This document shows positions 26,584-36,679 of a stretch of 64,000 nucleotides of DNA, one piece after another (position 1 is the stretch's first letter; the number at the start of each line of letters is the position of its first letter). The stretch covers positions 1,674,001 to 1,738,000 of the forward strand of contig NZ_CAJGZV010000001.1 in the NCBI RefSeq assembly GCF_904846065.1. Direction: 5' to 3'. This DNA is from Psychrobacter immobilis (GTDB taxonomy: Bacteria; Pseudomonadota; Gammaproteobacteria; Pseudomonadales; Moraxellaceae). The position numbers and the translations under genes were made by a program. Under the pieces are notes generated by a model. That model was given only the letters and a program-made list of their open reading frames with translations, made no database searches and was not told where the DNA came from.

Positions 26584-27729
26584 ATGACGACTTGTATCAC
26601 AGGCACTGGCCTGTATATTCCACCTTATAGCATCAGTAATGAAGAGCTAGTAGATTCATTTAATAAGTATGTTGAGAATTATAATGCAAAGCATGCTGAC
26701 GAGATAGCAGCAGGAACTTTGACTGCCCTAGAGCCTTCTTCAGCGGCCTTTATCGAAAAAGTATCTGGTATCAAATCACGTTATGTGATGGAAAAGGATG
26801 GTATTTTAGATCCTGAAATCATGGCACCAGTGATTCCTTATCGTCATTTAGGTGAAGAGCTGTCTATCATGGCAGAAATGGGTACTGCGGCTTTGAAAGA
26901 CGCGCTAGCAGATGCGGGTCTTGAGGCGAATGACCTAGATGGTATTATCCTTGCCTGTTCAAACTTCCAGCGTACTTATCCTGCGGTCGCTATCGAGATT
27001 CAAAATGCAATCGGTATGATTGGTGGTTTTGCTTATGATATGAACGTCGCTTGTAGTGCCGCGACTTTTGGTCTATCGCAAGCACACGGCTCTATCGTTT
27101 CTGGTCTGGCTAAGCGCATCGCTGTGGTCAACGTTGAGATTACCTCAGCGCATCTAAACTGGCGTAACCGTGACAGCCACTTTATCTTTGGCGATGTCGC
27201 AACAGCATCTATCGTCGAAGAGCTAGACACGCCAAAAGGTTATGAGATTCTTAACTCTAAGCTATTCACCCAGTTTTCGACCAATATCAAAAACGAATAC
27301 GGCTTTATGGATCGCTCAGAGTTCTTAGCGGCACAGACTGAGATGTATCCAGACATTAAAGAGCCAGTCACCGACAAGCTATTCTTACAAAATGGTCGAA
27401 AAGTGTTCCGTGAAGTCTGTCCAAAGGTTTCAGAGGTCATCACTGAGCATTTGCAAGAAAACGATATCGCAACGTCTGATGTTAAAATGATGTGGCTGCA
27501 CCAAGCCAACGCCAATATGTTGGATTTAATCCTACGTACTGTGATTGGTAAAGAAGCAGATAAAGCGATTGTGCCAAGTGTCATTGCTGAATTTGCTAAC
27601 ACCAGTTCAGCCAGTCCGATGATTGTTTTCCATCGCTATAAAGATGAGCTGGCATCAGGTGATTTGGGTGTTATCTGTTCATTTGGTGCTGGTTACTCTA
27701 TCGGTTCAGTGTTGGTGCGTAAGGTTTAA
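26584..27729 (+). CDS. Beta-ketoacyl-ACP synthase III-type enzyme
   Basis: 381-residue thiolase-fold condensing enzyme. The catalytic triad of the KAS III group is visible: C157 ([10 protein letters not shown]), H306 (WLHQANANM) and N339 (FANTSSASP). It is about 60 residues longer than E. coli FabH (317), mainly from an N-terminal insertion around [11 protein letters not shown] and [13 protein letters not shown]. The length is like the Pseudomonas FabH paralogue that feeds beta-oxidation products into fatty acid synthesis (from memory; assignment is inference). AAGGA eight bases before the ATG. Monocistronic, with a terminator. Confidence 0.88.
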   Translation: MTTCITGTGLYIPPYSISNEELVDSFNKYVENYNAKHADEIAAGTLTALEPSSAAFIEKVSGIKSRYVMEKDGILDPEIMAPVIPYRHLGEELSIMAEMGTAALKDALADAGLEANDLDGIILACSNFQRTYPAVAIEIQNAIGMIGGFAYDMNVACSAATFGLSQAHGSIVSGLAKRIAVVNVEITSAHLNWRNRDSHFIFGDVATASIVEELDTPKGYEILNSKLFTQFSTNIKNEYGFMDRSEFLAAQTEMYPDIKEPVTDKLFLQNGRKVFREVCPKVSEVITEHLQENDIATSDVKMMWLHQANANMLDLILRTVIGKEADKAIVPSVIAEFANTSSASPMIVFHRYKDELASGDLGVICSFGAGYSIGSVLVRKV

Positions 27730-27755
27730 TTTTTAAAGTAAAATCTGTTACTAAT

Positions 27756-27791
27756 AAAAAATAGCTAAGAACAACCTTAGCTATTTTTTTT
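27756..27791 (+). terminator. Intrinsic terminator after the KAS III gene
   Basis: Stem AAAAATAGCTAAG / CTTAGCTATTTTT with a 6-nt loop and continuing T run. Confidence 0.88.
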
Positions 27792-27939
27792 GTCTGTTAT
27801 TTTTGTTATGAGCACTTAATCACATTATTTAAGCAATATATTATTCAAGAATGAGGCGCTATTTGAGAATATAACGGGAAGAATGCTTAGAATATCGACA
27901 AGAATGCGTAGAGGTTTTAATTTACCCCGAAAAATTTGC

Positions 27940-27945
27940 TATAAT
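27940..27945 (+). promoter_or_regulatory. Possible -10 box for prfA
   Basis: TATAAT in the context GCTATAATCACGG, 38 bp before the prfA ATG. No good -35 at standard spacing was found, so this is only a candidate. Confidence 0.35.
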
Positions 27946-27983
27946 CACGGTCTTATTCCTCTCATCCAATTAAAAGTCCTTTT

Positions 27984-29075
27984 ATGAAAGAATCCTTACG
28001 CCTGCGTTTAGACCAGATGGTAGACCGTTATGAAGAGGTCACCGCCTTATTATCAGATCCTAGTATCATCAGCGATAATAATAAATTCCGTGAATTGTCT
28101 GTCGAGCACAGCGACTTGATGGATATCACCACTTTATGGCAGAACTATGTGCGTGCAGAAACGGATCAGGCTGATGCAGAGGCTATGCTGGCTGATGCAT
28201 CAGATCCTGACATGAAAGAGATGATGATCGATGAGATTGATAACGCCCGCGAGACCATCGTAGAGATGGAAGAGGCGCTCAATGTCATGATGCTACCAAA
28301 AGATCCGAATGATAAAGTGCCTGCTTTCTTGGAAATTCGTGCGGGTACAGGTGGTGATGAAGCCGCGATTTTCTCTGGTGACTTGTTCCGAATGTACCAA
28401 AAATACGCGCAGACACAAGGCTGGACAGTGGAAGTATTGTCGGCAAGTGAAGGCGAGCATGGCGGTTATAAAGAAATCATCACTCGCGTATCAGGCAACA
28501 GCGTGTATGGTCGCTTAAAGTTTGAATCTGGCGTACACCGTGTGCAGCGTGTGCCTGAAACCGAAAGCCAAGGTCGCGTGCATACCTCAGCTTGTACCGT
28601 GGCGGTGATGCCTGAGGTTGAGATTGATGATACAGTGGATCTGAACCCAGCCGATATCCGCTTTGACACTTTCCGTTCAAGCGGTGCGGGTGGTCAGCAC
28701 GTTAACACCACTGACTCAGCCGTACGTTTGACCCACATTCCAACGGGTACCGTGGTAGAGTGTCAGCAAGAGCGTAGCCAACATAAAAACCGTGCGCAAG
28801 CGATGAAAATGCTGATTTCAAAGATCCAGCAAGTCAAAGTACAGGCGCAAGTTGATGCAGCAGATACCATACGCCGTGATTTGGTGGGTAGTGGCGATCG
28901 CTCAGAACGCATTCGCACTTATAATTTCCCACAAGGTCGCATGACCGATCACCGTATCAACCTGACGTTATACAAGCTTGATGCCATTATGGAAGGCGAC
29001 TTGGATGAGATTCTTGATGCACTGTTGCGTGAGCATCAGGCTGATTTGATGGCCAGTATCGGCGGTGGTGATTAG
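27984..29075 (+). CDS. prfA: Peptide chain release factor 1
   Basis: 363-residue class I release factor that recognises UAA and UAG and triggers peptide release. The catalytic GGQ is at residues 236-238 ([17 protein letters not shown]), as in RF1 and RF2. RF1 rather than RF2 is indicated by the continuous frame (no programmed frameshift) and by [14 protein letters not shown] and [19 protein letters not shown]. The length equals the RF1 norm (about 360). No hemA or prmC lies next to it, unlike E. coli. Confidence 0.97.
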   Translation: MKESLRLRLDQMVDRYEEVTALLSDPSIISDNNKFRELSVEHSDLMDITTLWQNYVRAETDQADAEAMLADASDPDMKEMMIDEIDNARETIVEMEEALNVMMLPKDPNDKVPAFLEIRAGTGGDEAAIFSGDLFRMYQKYAQTQGWTVEVLSASEGEHGGYKEIITRVSGNSVYGRLKFESGVHRVQRVPETESQGRVHTSACTVAVMPEVEIDDTVDLNPADIRFDTFRSSGAGGQHVNTTDSAVRLTHIPTGTVVECQQERSQHKNRAQAMKMLISKIQQVKVQAQVDAADTIRRDLVGSGDRSERIRTYNFPQGRMTDHRINLTLYKLDAIMEGDLDEILDALLREHQADLMASIGGGD

Positions 29076-29143
29076 TAACCATCAGGATATTAATGACTAG
29101 AGGCTCAATAGCTGGTCGTGAATCCATTAATTCATAAAAGCGT

Positions 29144-29174
29144 GACACTGTCTAGATGACAGTGTCTGTTTGTT
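29144..29174 (+). terminator. Intrinsic terminator after prfA
   Basis: Perfect 9-bp stem GACACTGTC / GACAGTGTC with loop TAGAT, followed by a T-rich tail interrupted by G. Confidence 0.75.
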
Positions 29175-29276
29175 TATAGCTGTTTTTTTACGGCTATCGA
29201 CTATGATAATAAGTATAGATTTAATTTTGCAGTTTTCGTTTATTCCATTTAATTACCTAACAATATTGAGAGTGTT

Positions 29277-30809
29277 ATGTCAAAGCACAACAATCAGAAT
29301 CAAGAGCAAGCCCCAGAAGACGCTAACGAGCTAATTGCTCAGCTGCAAGCCAAGCTAGACGATATCAGTGCTTCAGGCAAACAGCCGTATCCAAATACAT
29401 TTAAACGTACTGATTATGCGCAAGATTTGCAAACTGCTTTTGACGGCGTCTCAAAACAAGAAATTGAAGAAAAAGCGGCGAATGGCGAAAAAACACAGGT
29501 CAACGTGGCAGGTCGCGTCATGCTGAACCGTGGTGCCTTTATTGTTATTCAAGACATGACGGGTCGCATTCAGTTATATGTTGCACGCAAAGAGTTGGAT
29601 CCAGAGACGTTAGCGGCCATTAAATCACTAGATTTGGGTGATATTGTTGGCGTATCAGGCTACATCGGTCGCTCAGGCAAAGGCGACTTATATGTGCATA
29701 TCGAAGAGTTTCAGTTATTGACTAAAGCGCTACGTCCAATGCCAAACAAGTTTCATGGTTTAGCTGATGTCGAAGCGCGCTATCGTAATCGTCATCTTGA
29801 TTTGATGACCAATGAGACGACTCGTGATACCTTTATGATTCGCAGTCAAGTCATTAGCGGCATTCGCAAGTTTATGTTAAATGAGCGTTTCATGGAAGTT
29901 GAGACGCCGATGATGCATCCTATCCCAGGTGGTGCGGTGGCGCGTCCATTTGTGACTCATCATAACGCTCTAGATATGCCTTTATATCTGCGTATCGCGC
30001 CTGAGCTTTACTTGAAGCGCTTAGTCGTTGGTGGTTTTGAAAGGGTGTTCGAGATTAACCGCAGCTTCCGTAACGAAGGTGTATCAACTCGCCATAATCC
30101 TGAATTTACCATGATTGAATTTTATCAAGCGTATGCTGATTATCATGACTTGATGGATTTGACCGAACGCTTATTTAATGAATTGGCGATGGATATTTTG
30201 GGCACGACTGAGATTACTTATCAAGAAGAAGCCATCAGTCTAAAAGCGCCATTTATACGTTTATCTATGTGTGATGCAATTGCAAAATATGCCGAAAATT
30301 TCGATATGGCACGTATCAATGACCGTGAATATCTGGCAGAGTATGCCTCGACAACGCTTAAACAGCAAGTGAAAGAGGTGTTTGGTGTGGGCAAACTACA
30401 GACCATCATCTTTGAAGAAACCGCTGAACACCAATTGCGTCAGCCAACTTTCATCACTGAATATCCAGCGGAAACTTCACCACTGGCACGCCGTAGTGAT
30501 GACAATCCTGAAATCACCGATCGTTTTGAGCTATTCATCGGGGGTCGTGAACTGGCAAACGGCTTTAGCGAGCTTAATGATCCTGCTGATCAGGCAGAAC
30601 GCTTCCGTGGACAAGTCGCTGAAAAAGACGCTGGTGATGATGAAGCGATGCATTTTGATGAAGAATACATCGAAGCGCTGTCTTATGGCTTACCACCAAC
30701 CGCAGGTGAAGGTATCGGTATTGACCGTTTAGTGATGTTGTTTACCGATTCGGCTAGTATCCGTGATGTGATTTTGTTCCCGCATATGCGCCGCAAGTTA
30801 GAAAGCTAA
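29277..30809 (+). CDS. lysS: Lysyl-tRNA synthetase, class II
   Basis: 510 residues: N-terminal OB-fold anticodon-binding domain (about 60-170, [19 protein letters not shown]), then the class II catalytic core with motif 1 ([16 protein letters not shown]), motif 2 ([20 protein letters not shown]) and motif 3 ([15 protein letters not shown]). The lysine-specific signature [12 protein letters not shown] is present. GAGAG four bases before the ATG supports the start. A 115-bp spacer with a nested hairpin separates it from the next gene, with no clear terminator, so read-through is possible. Confidence 0.97.
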   Translation: MSKHNNQNQEQAPEDANELIAQLQAKLDDISASGKQPYPNTFKRTDYAQDLQTAFDGVSKQEIEEKAANGEKTQVNVAGRVMLNRGAFIVIQDMTGRIQLYVARKELDPETLAAIKSLDLGDIVGVSGYIGRSGKGDLYVHIEEFQLLTKALRPMPNKFHGLADVEARYRNRHLDLMTNETTRDTFMIRSQVISGIRKFMLNERFMEVETPMMHPIPGGAVARPFVTHHNALDMPLYLRIAPELYLKRLVVGGFERVFEINRSFRNEGVSTRHNPEFTMIEFYQAYADYHDLMDLTERLFNELAMDILGTTEITYQEEAISLKAPFIRLSMCDAIAKYAENFDMARINDREYLAEYASTTLKQQVKEVFGVGKLQTIIFEETAEHQLRQPTFITEYPAETSPLARRSDDNPEITDRFELFIGGRELANGFSELNDPADQAERFRGQVAEKDAGDDEAMHFDEEYIEALSYGLPPTAGEGIGIDRLVMLFTDSASIRDVILFPHMRRKLES

Positions 30810-30836
30810 AACTAGTTTACTTGCCATAAATCCATG

Positions 30837-30891
30837 CTGGGACTAAACTGAACATAAGAAAGCTCTTTTGCTTTCAATGGAATGGTCCCAG
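30837..30891 (+). repeat. Nested hairpin between lysS and the following unknown gene
   Basis: Outer arms CTGGGAC (30837-30843) and GTCCCAG (30885-30891) enclose an inner stem-loop GAAAGC-TCTTTT-GCTTTC (30858-30875). It lies in the likely 5' leader of the next gene, ending about 32 bp before its ATG, and is not followed by a T run. Confidence 0.55.
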
Positions 30892-30923
30892 ATTCTTTAT
30901 GAGACCTCATTTATAGGGACATC

Positions 30924-32186
30924 ATGGATAATCAGCACGCGTCACCCTCACTTTGGCAACAAATGATTCAACAAAGTTTCTTATCTTTGTATGAGTTACC
31001 AGCAGATAAAACAACCAATCCTGAGCAGTTTCAAGGTTATGATTTCGTTTTTGAGTTTTCTGGCGCTATCATTTATTTGATAGTCAATGATGTGGTGATG
31101 CAAGCGAGTAGGCAAAAAGTAGACAGCGCTCAAGTTCGTGAGTGGAGAAAAGAAGTCGTCAACCAACTAATTAAGCGTCACGCTCAGCTTTATCTAAAAA
31201 ACGATAAGTCGATGGCAGAAAGTAATACCTCGGCAGCTGGTAAGAATGTTTATTTCATTGGTTTGACGTCACTGTCTGTCACGCATCAAGATGATAAACC
31301 ACAAGCATCCTCGCATACGGTTGATTATGAATATGGTAGTCAGTTTTTTGCTGAAGACTGTGTTTTAGATCTGGATGATGAGCAGAGTGTCTTACAGGTA
31401 TTTAGCCATCAAAACTTTGTCGATACCATCAGCCAATTGGTTACGCCAAGCGATTTGTCCGCATTTTTAGACTTTCATCGCAGCCAGCTGACAGGGTTTG
31501 AGTCATTCCAAGACGAATCGACATTACTTACCCAGTTTTTACAGTCGCCTGACTTTCATCAAAGAGCGATTAGGGTGCAAGAGCAATTGATTGACAATCA
31601 GTTGATCGATCAGATTGAGCAACGCTTGCTCAAAGCTACAGAACCAGATCAGGCAGTCTTTGCCAAAGCACTCATGGCTGAGATTCAGAAAAATACTCGA
31701 ATGTGGTACAAGCTGTTTAATAGTTTGATCAAAAATTATTATGAGGCAGGTCAACCACTACCAAAAGAGCCAGTCGATATTTTGGTCGATGAGTCAATGT
31801 ATACTTACGCTTGTTTGGTTGAAAAAATCTTAGCTTACAAAACGATGGATCAAGACTCTCGCTGGAATGGTTATGTCTGTCATGAGCACTCTTATCACGT
31901 GTTTGGACGCCATTATCTGATGGTTTTCTATGCGCAAGATGATAATAGTTCGCTGAGTGCTGACAAGGTGCGCACGTCTCAACAAGATTTGTTGTTGGAG
32001 CTCAATGCTCAAATGCAGGATCCAGTGATGGATGATTTATTTTTGATTGGTGTAGAGTTTAGACCTTGTGATGATAGCGTCAATACAGAGGTGCATTTGG
32101 ATGCCTTTTATCAAAAAGGCTCAGTGATTGACGCCAATACTCAGCGCTTATACGAACGTTTAGCACAACTTCAAGCGCAGTTATAA
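30924..32186 (+). CDS. Hypothetical protein, 420 residues
   Basis: Large soluble protein with no signal peptide, membrane segment or motif that I recognise. The N-terminal half includes YDFVFEFSGAIIYLIVNDVV and an acidic stretch DCVLDLDDEQSV. The middle is helical (VQEQLIDNQLIDQIEQRLL). The C-terminal half has PVDILVDESMYTYACLVEKI and FRPCDDSVNTEVHLDAFYQK. AGGGA four to five bases before the ATG. It lies between lysS and dnaX on the same strand, 69 bp before dnaX, so co-expression with either is plausible. The spacer from lysS carries a nested hairpin. Confidence 0.7.
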   Translation: MDNQHASPSLWQQMIQQSFLSLYELPADKTTNPEQFQGYDFVFEFSGAIIYLIVNDVVMQASRQKVDSAQVREWRKEVVNQLIKRHAQLYLKNDKSMAESNTSAAGKNVYFIGLTSLSVTHQDDKPQASSHTVDYEYGSQFFAEDCVLDLDDEQSVLQVFSHQNFVDTISQLVTPSDLSAFLDFHRSQLTGFESFQDESTLLTQFLQSPDFHQRAIRVQEQLIDNQLIDQIEQRLLKATEPDQAVFAKALMAEIQKNTRMWYKLFNSLIKNYYEAGQPLPKEPVDILVDESMYTYACLVEKILAYKTMDQDSRWNGYVCHEHSYHVFGRHYLMVFYAQDDNSSLSADKVRTSQQDLLLELNAQMQDPVMDDLFLIGVEFRPCDDSVNTEVHLDAFYQKGSVIDANTQRLYERLAQLQAQL

Positions 32187-32255
32187 TCTAAACCTAATAT
32201 AGCTTACTGGTTTGACACTCCATCTATATTTGTATTATTCACATTGGCATTTATT

Positions 32256-34202
32256 ATGACGCAGCAATATCAAGTTTTAGCGCGCAAATACCGTCCAAAA
32301 AACTTTCACGAGTTGATTGGGCAAACGCATGTTTCTCAAGCACTGATTAATGCGATTGATTATAACCGTTTGCATCATGCTTACCTCTTTACGGGCACAC
32401 GCGGTGTGGGTAAGACCACGATCGCGCGTATCTTATCTAAATGTTTGAACTGCGATACTGGTATCACTAGTACGCCTTGCGGTGTGTGTGATAACTGCGT
32501 GGCAATCGATCAAGGGCGATTTATCGATCTTATCGAGATTGATGCGGCATCCCGTACCAAAGTAGAAGACACACGAGAGTTGCTGGATAATGTGCCGTAT
32601 GCGCCAAGTCAGGGGCGTTATAAAGTATACCTGATTGATGAAGTGCATATGTTGTCCACACACAGTTTTAATGCGCTTCTTAAAACTTTGGAAGAACCCC
32701 CTGAGCATGTAAAATTCTTACTTGCCACGACTGATCCGCAAAAATTGCCGATTACCATTATTTCGCGCTGTTTGCAGTTTGTGCTACGTCCGCTACCGCA
32801 AACGTTACTCAGCGAGCATTTGGCAAATGTTCTTACCCAAGAGCAGGTAAGTTATACGCAGCCTGCGCTCTGGCAATTGGCTAGCGCCGCTAAAGGCTCG
32901 GTACGTGATGCGTTGTCATTGACCGATCAGGCCATTGCTTTTGGTCAAGGTGCGCTCGACGATGTCACTGTAAACGCCATGCTTGGCTTAATTGATGCGG
33001 CTGATCTGGTCAGTTTAATTACTGATATCTATAACCATGACAAATCTGCTGTCGCGGCTCATATAGAACAAATGCGCGCGCAAATGGTTGATGCGACGAG
33101 TATGTTTGATGGTCTTACTGAATTACTGCATCAATTGGCGTTGACTCAGCTGTTGCCTGAAGTGGCATTAAATGTAAATGAGGCACAGGCGCAAGATATT
33201 AACACGCTTGCGCAGCATATGAGTCCAGACGTTCTGCAACTGTATTATGAGATTGTCGTGCAAGCACGTGAAGGTGTTAAGCTTGCGAGCACACCAATGC
33301 AAGCGCTGGAAATGTGCATTTTACGTCTGCTGGCATTTCGTCCGTTGCCAGTCGATGAGATATTAAATCATACTTATGCTGGCTCTGTATCATCTGAAAT
33401 GCCAGCTATAGAAGATGGGACATCTACACATTCTACACAGTCATCAACTAGCCAATCGGCTTCTGCACCGCCATTACAGTCTTATGGCATTGATTATCAA
33501 GCACGAGATAATGATGATTTGCAAGTCGAGACCTATGACAATATTGAGCCAAGTTTGGCTCAATATTCTGAGCAAAATCATGATGTATTAGTTACTAGCC
33601 CTGAACCCGTTGTTGAGCCTGAACCCGTTGTTGAGCCTGAACCCGTTGTTGAGCCTGAACCCGTTGTTGAGCCTGAACCCGTTGTTGAGCCTGAACCCGT
33701 TGTTGAGCCTGAACCCGTTGTTGAGCCTGATGCAAATAATTCTCAGTTAACAACGCAACTGGATGATCCTCGTACTTTGCTGCGTTGCTCACCGCAAGAA
33801 CTGCTAGGTGAGTGGACACCAGAAAAATGGGATTATTGGCTACAAACGGCTCGTGAAGCGGAGATATTGGCTCAAGACGAATTAGCACTTGCGCGTCAAG
33901 GCATGATGACGGGCTTATGCGATGGCAAGGCAATATTTATAACAAGTGTAGATAGTCGGCATTTACAAACCACTTTTCAGCAATTAGCGGCTAAACTGCA
34001 ACAGCAGTTCACCCAAGCAGAAATTGACTTACAAATCGATGGCAGCGTCATGCAAGCAGAGGATAAGACGCCTGAGCGTCGCCAACAAAAGCGCTTGGTG
34101 CAAGCCAAAACGGTTGCAGAAGCAAGACTGCTTGCTACGCCTGTGATGCAGTATTTGAATGAGCGCGGTGAAGGAAAAATGGGTAAGGTTCAGTTGTATT
34201 AA
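32256..34202 (+). CDS. dnaX: DNA polymerase III subunit gamma/tau
   Basis: Clamp-loader ATPase, 648 residues. Domain I has Walker A GTRGVGKT (47-54, K53), the zinc cysteines C66, C75, C78, C81 and Walker B YLIDEVHML, then the SRC sensor (IISRCLQF). Domains II-III run to about residue 375. A low-complexity hinge (about 385-500) contains seven tandem PEPVVE units (449-490), followed by a tau-type C-terminal domain (ELLGEWTPEKWDYWL to the end) that in E. coli binds Pol III alpha. No A-AAA-AAG slippery site was seen near the hinge, so a separate gamma form is not evident. ATG at 32256 is preferred to the TTG at 32244. Confidence 0.96.
   Translation: MTQQYQVLARKYRPKNFHELIGQTHVSQALINAIDYNRLHHAYLFTGTRGVGKTTIARILSKCLNCDTGITSTPCGVCDNCVAIDQGRFIDLIEIDAASRTKVEDTRELLDNVPYAPSQGRYKVYLIDEVHMLSTHSFNALLKTLEEPPEHVKFLLATTDPQKLPITIISRCLQFVLRPLPQTLLSEHLANVLTQEQVSYTQPALWQLASAAKGSVRDALSLTDQAIAFGQGALDDVTVNAMLGLIDAADLVSLITDIYNHDKSAVAAHIEQMRAQMVDATSMFDGLTELLHQLALTQLLPEVALNVNEAQAQDINTLAQHMSPDVLQLYYEIVVQAREGVKLASTPMQALEMCILRLLAFRPLPVDEILNHTYAGSVSSEMPAIEDGTSTHSTQSSTSQSASAPPLQSYGIDYQARDNDDLQVETYDNIEPSLAQYSEQNHDVLVTSPEPVVEPEPVVEPEPVVEPEPVVEPEPVVEPEPVVEPEPVVEPDANNSQLTTQLDDPRTLLRCSPQELLGEWTPEKWDYWLQTAREAEILAQDELALARQGMMTGLCDGKAIFITSVDSRHLQTTFQQLAAKLQQQFTQAEIDLQIDGSVMQAEDKTPERRQQKRLVQAKTVAEARLLATPVMQYLNERGEGKMGKVQLY
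33600..33725 (+). repeat. Seven 18-bp tandem repeats inside dnaX
   Basis: Unit CCTGAACCCGTTGTTGAG repeated seven times without a single change, encoding PEPVVE each time. Perfect identity points to recent slippage or unequal exchange, so copy number is likely to vary between strains. Units are a multiple of three, so changes keep the frame. Confidence 0.97.
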
Positions 34203-34270
34203 ACAGTCAGAAAAACTGTTGTTAAAATTATTTAAAAGTCTATATAGTTATTAAAGACAACTTTCATATA

Positions 34271-34316
34271 AAATATCAAGGCGATGTTGTACTATCGCCT
34301 TGATATTTTTGTTTTT
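34271..34316 (+). terminator. Intrinsic terminator after dnaX
   Basis: Perfect 15-bp stem AAATATCAAGGCGAT / ATCGCCTTGATATTT with an 8-nt loop and T-rich tail. Confidence 0.9.
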
Positions 34317-34436
34317 ATTGCAGATTAAATGGGCTTTTTTAAACAAGAGAGAAATATTTAGTAACGATAAGATAAATTAAGATTCGTTATAATGGTTAAG
34401 TTATATTAAAAACTGAAATGAAGTTTAGGTGAGAAT

Positions 34437-35336
34437 ATGTTGGATAATTTACGCGGTATGGCTGTGTTCGCCAGTGTGGTTGGACATGGCTCTTTTAGTG
34501 GCTCTGCTCGTGAGCTTGGCATTACAACCAGTGCAGTCAGTCAGCAAATCCGCTCATTAGAAAATGAGCTGGGCGTCGTACTATTACACCGCTCAACTCG
34601 TAAGCTGAGCTTAACAGAAGCTGGCGAGAGCTTTTATGAAGCCGCAAAGGATGTGGTAAGTGCTGCTGAACAAGGGCGGATTAAGGTCAATCAGTTGCGT
34701 GATGAGTTGGCAGGCAGCTTACGAGTGGCGACAACACCGGAGCTTGGCGTTAATCACATCTTGCCGGCACTTTCTACGTGGATGGCGGCACATGATGATC
34801 TTAGTATTACCTATCTGGCAGACAACCACTATATTGACATGATTGATGAGCGGATCGATATTGCGATTCGTATGAGTCCATCGATTAATGACTCGAGCCT
34901 CAGCAGTCATCCATTGACCGATGTGCGCCAAATGTTGGTTGCTTCACCGCAGTACCTACGTCAACATACCAAACTGCAGACGCCTAAGGATTTGGCTGAC
35001 CATCAGCTGATTTGTATTGAAATCATGAAAGATGCCAATCAAATTGATCTCATTCAAACAGAAACGGGTAAAAAGACGCGTACGAAAATGAATTCACGCA
35101 TTTATACCAATAATGTCTTTATGGCGACCACCTTGGCAAAAGAAGGTCATGGCTTGGTTAGAATGATGGAAATGGACATTAAAAAAGAGCTTGAAAATGG
35201 TGATTTGGTCGAAGTTTTGACTGGTTATCAATTGCCAAGTTTTGTACTATATGCCGTCACCTTAAACCGTGATCAACAGCCAGCCAAAATCACTCGCTGT
35301 TTAGAGGTATTAAAAAAGTACTTCCATGCCAATTAG
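34437..35336 (+). CDS. LysR-family transcriptional regulator
   Basis: 299 residues. N-terminal winged helix-turn-helix (GSFSGSARELGITTSAVSQQ, then LENELGVVLLHRSTRKLSLTEAG) and a C-terminal effector-binding region (about 90-295). The subtype with a short DNLRGMAVFASVV start resembles regulators that sit beside transport or detoxification genes, but the downstream neighbour is argD on the opposite strand, so the target is unknown. TATAAT at 34388-34393 may be its -10. Confidence 0.9.
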   Translation: MLDNLRGMAVFASVVGHGSFSGSARELGITTSAVSQQIRSLENELGVVLLHRSTRKLSLTEAGESFYEAAKDVVSAAEQGRIKVNQLRDELAGSLRVATTPELGVNHILPALSTWMAAHDDLSITYLADNHYIDMIDERIDIAIRMSPSINDSSLSSHPLTDVRQMLVASPQYLRQHTKLQTPKDLADHQLICIEIMKDANQIDLIQTETGKKTRTKMNSRIYTNNVFMATTLAKEGHGLVRMMEMDIKKELENGDLVEVLTGYQLPSFVLYAVTLNRDQQPAKITRCLEVLKKYFHAN

Positions 35337-35386
35337 GTGACGTTTGAATAATGCACCGTAGAGAGTAGTTTAAAGCCTCCAAAAGC

Positions 35387-35422
35387 AAAAAGCCTATAGA
35401 TATATTATCTATAGGCTTTTTT
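35387..35422. terminator. Bidirectional terminator between the LysR gene and argD
   Basis: Perfect 16-bp stem AAAAAGCCTATAGATA / TATCTATAGGCTTTTT with a 3-nt loop; T runs on both strands serve the converging genes. Confidence 0.9.
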
Positions 35423-35450
35423 AGTATTAGCGTTTAATGTAACCAATCAT

Positions 35451-36632
35451 TTAAAATGATGGTTTTAGCAAGTCAATCAGACGCTCAGCCACTTGTGTGC
35501 TCTCATCGCGGCTCATATTAAGCGGCGGTAGCAAGCGCACAACATGCCCACCAGTGACATTGATGATTAGCTTTTGCTCATCACGTGCACGATCAACCAA
35601 CTGACTACAGTCCATGTCTTCAGGTAAGGTGATACCAATCATCATACCTGCACCACGACTGCTGACGCCATATTGTCCTAGTGTATCGACCAGCGTCTCT
35701 CGAATAAACAGCCCTTCGGTCACGGCATTGGTCATGATATCACTGTTAGCCAATACGTCATATACGCTATGTACCACACGACTGGCTAGCGGCGTGCCGC
35801 CATAAGTAGAGCCATGACTACCAGCACCAAGCAGGCCATTAGCGCGGCCACGTATCATACATGCGCCTACTGGAAAACCGTTACCCAAGCCCTTAGCTGT
35901 CGTCAATACATCAGGACGCGCATTACTATGTTGATAAGCGAAGTATTTACCCGTACGGCCATTACCTGTTTGCACTTCATCTAGCATAAATAGCCAGTTA
36001 TGGGCTTCACACTCTGCTTGTAGTTCTTCAAGATACGTAAATCCATTAGTAGCAGTATTTAAACCCCCTTCACCTTGAATAGGCTCTACAAAGATGGCGC
36101 AAATTTCATCATGATCTTGCGCGGCTTGCTTAATCGCGGCAATATCGCCAAAGGGTACACGGATAAAATCATCATCTAATGTGTAAAACCCTTCACGGGC
36201 TTTTGGGTTGGCGGTGGCTGACAATGATAATAAGGTACGACCATGGAATGACTGCTCCATAACGATGACTTTTGGGCGTTTAAAACCTTGCTGATAGGCA
36301 TATAGACGCGCCAATTTGAGCGCGGCCTCGTTCGCTTCAGCACCACTGTTGGCAAAGAACACACTGTCCATTTGGGCAGCTGTACATAGCACTTCACCCG
36401 CACGCTCTTGCCAGTCGATACCGAATAAGTTACTGGTATGTACTAAAGTCGCTGCTTGCTGCTGAATGGCGTCAGTCACTTGCGGGTGGCAATGCCCTAG
36501 ACCGCATACGGCAATACCAGTCAGCGCATCTAAATAAGGCGTGTCATCTTTGGTATATAGCCAGCTGCCTGAACCGCGTGTAAAGCTGATTGGCTGACGG
36601 TTATAAGTGGGCATCAGATAAGTAGCAGACAT
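35451..36632 (-). CDS. argD: Acetylornithine aminotransferase family
   Basis: PLP-dependent class III aminotransferase of 393 residues, converting N-acetylglutamate semialdehyde to N-acetylornithine in arginine synthesis (often also succinyl-diaminopimelate transamination). PLP lysine K247 lies in TTAKGLGNGFP. Other family marks are FFANSGAEANEAALKLAR, SFHGRTLLSLSAT, EPIQGEGG and MLDEVQTGNGRTGK. ATG at 36632 is preferred over 36641 because AAGGA is then eight bases away. The catabolic AstC is a close relative; no ast genes are nearby. yacG lies 48 bp upstream on the same strand. Confidence 0.92.
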   Translation of the reverse strand: MSATYLMPTYNRQPISFTRGSGSWLYTKDDTPYLDALTGIAVCGLGHCHPQVTDAIQQQAATLVHTSNLFGIDWQERAGEVLCTAAQMDSVFFANSGAEANEAALKLARLYAYQQGFKRPKVIVMEQSFHGRTLLSLSATANPKAREGFYTLDDDFIRVPFGDIAAIKQAAQDHDEICAIFVEPIQGEGGLNTATNGFTYLEELQAECEAHNWLFMLDEVQTGNGRTGKYFAYQHSNARPDVLTTAKGLGNGFPVGACMIRGRANGLLGAGSHGSTYGGTPLASRVVHSVYDVLANSDIMTNAVTEGLFIRETLVDTLGQYGVSSRGAGMMIGITLPEDMDCSQLVDRARDEQKLIINVTGGHVVRLLPPLNMSRDESTQVAERLIDLLKPSF

Positions 36633-36679
36633 ATAAAACATCCTTAAGATGATAAATTAGTTAAAAGAGAAGGTGTTGA

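Noticed and set aside
33600..33725. CRISPR array
   Set aside because: The units are directly adjacent with no spacers and lie inside a coding sequence.
33595..33933. Minus-strand open frame with repeated QRVQAQ units
   Set aside because: It is a by-product of the 18-bp repeats on the opposite strand of dnaX, which is clearly the coding strand.
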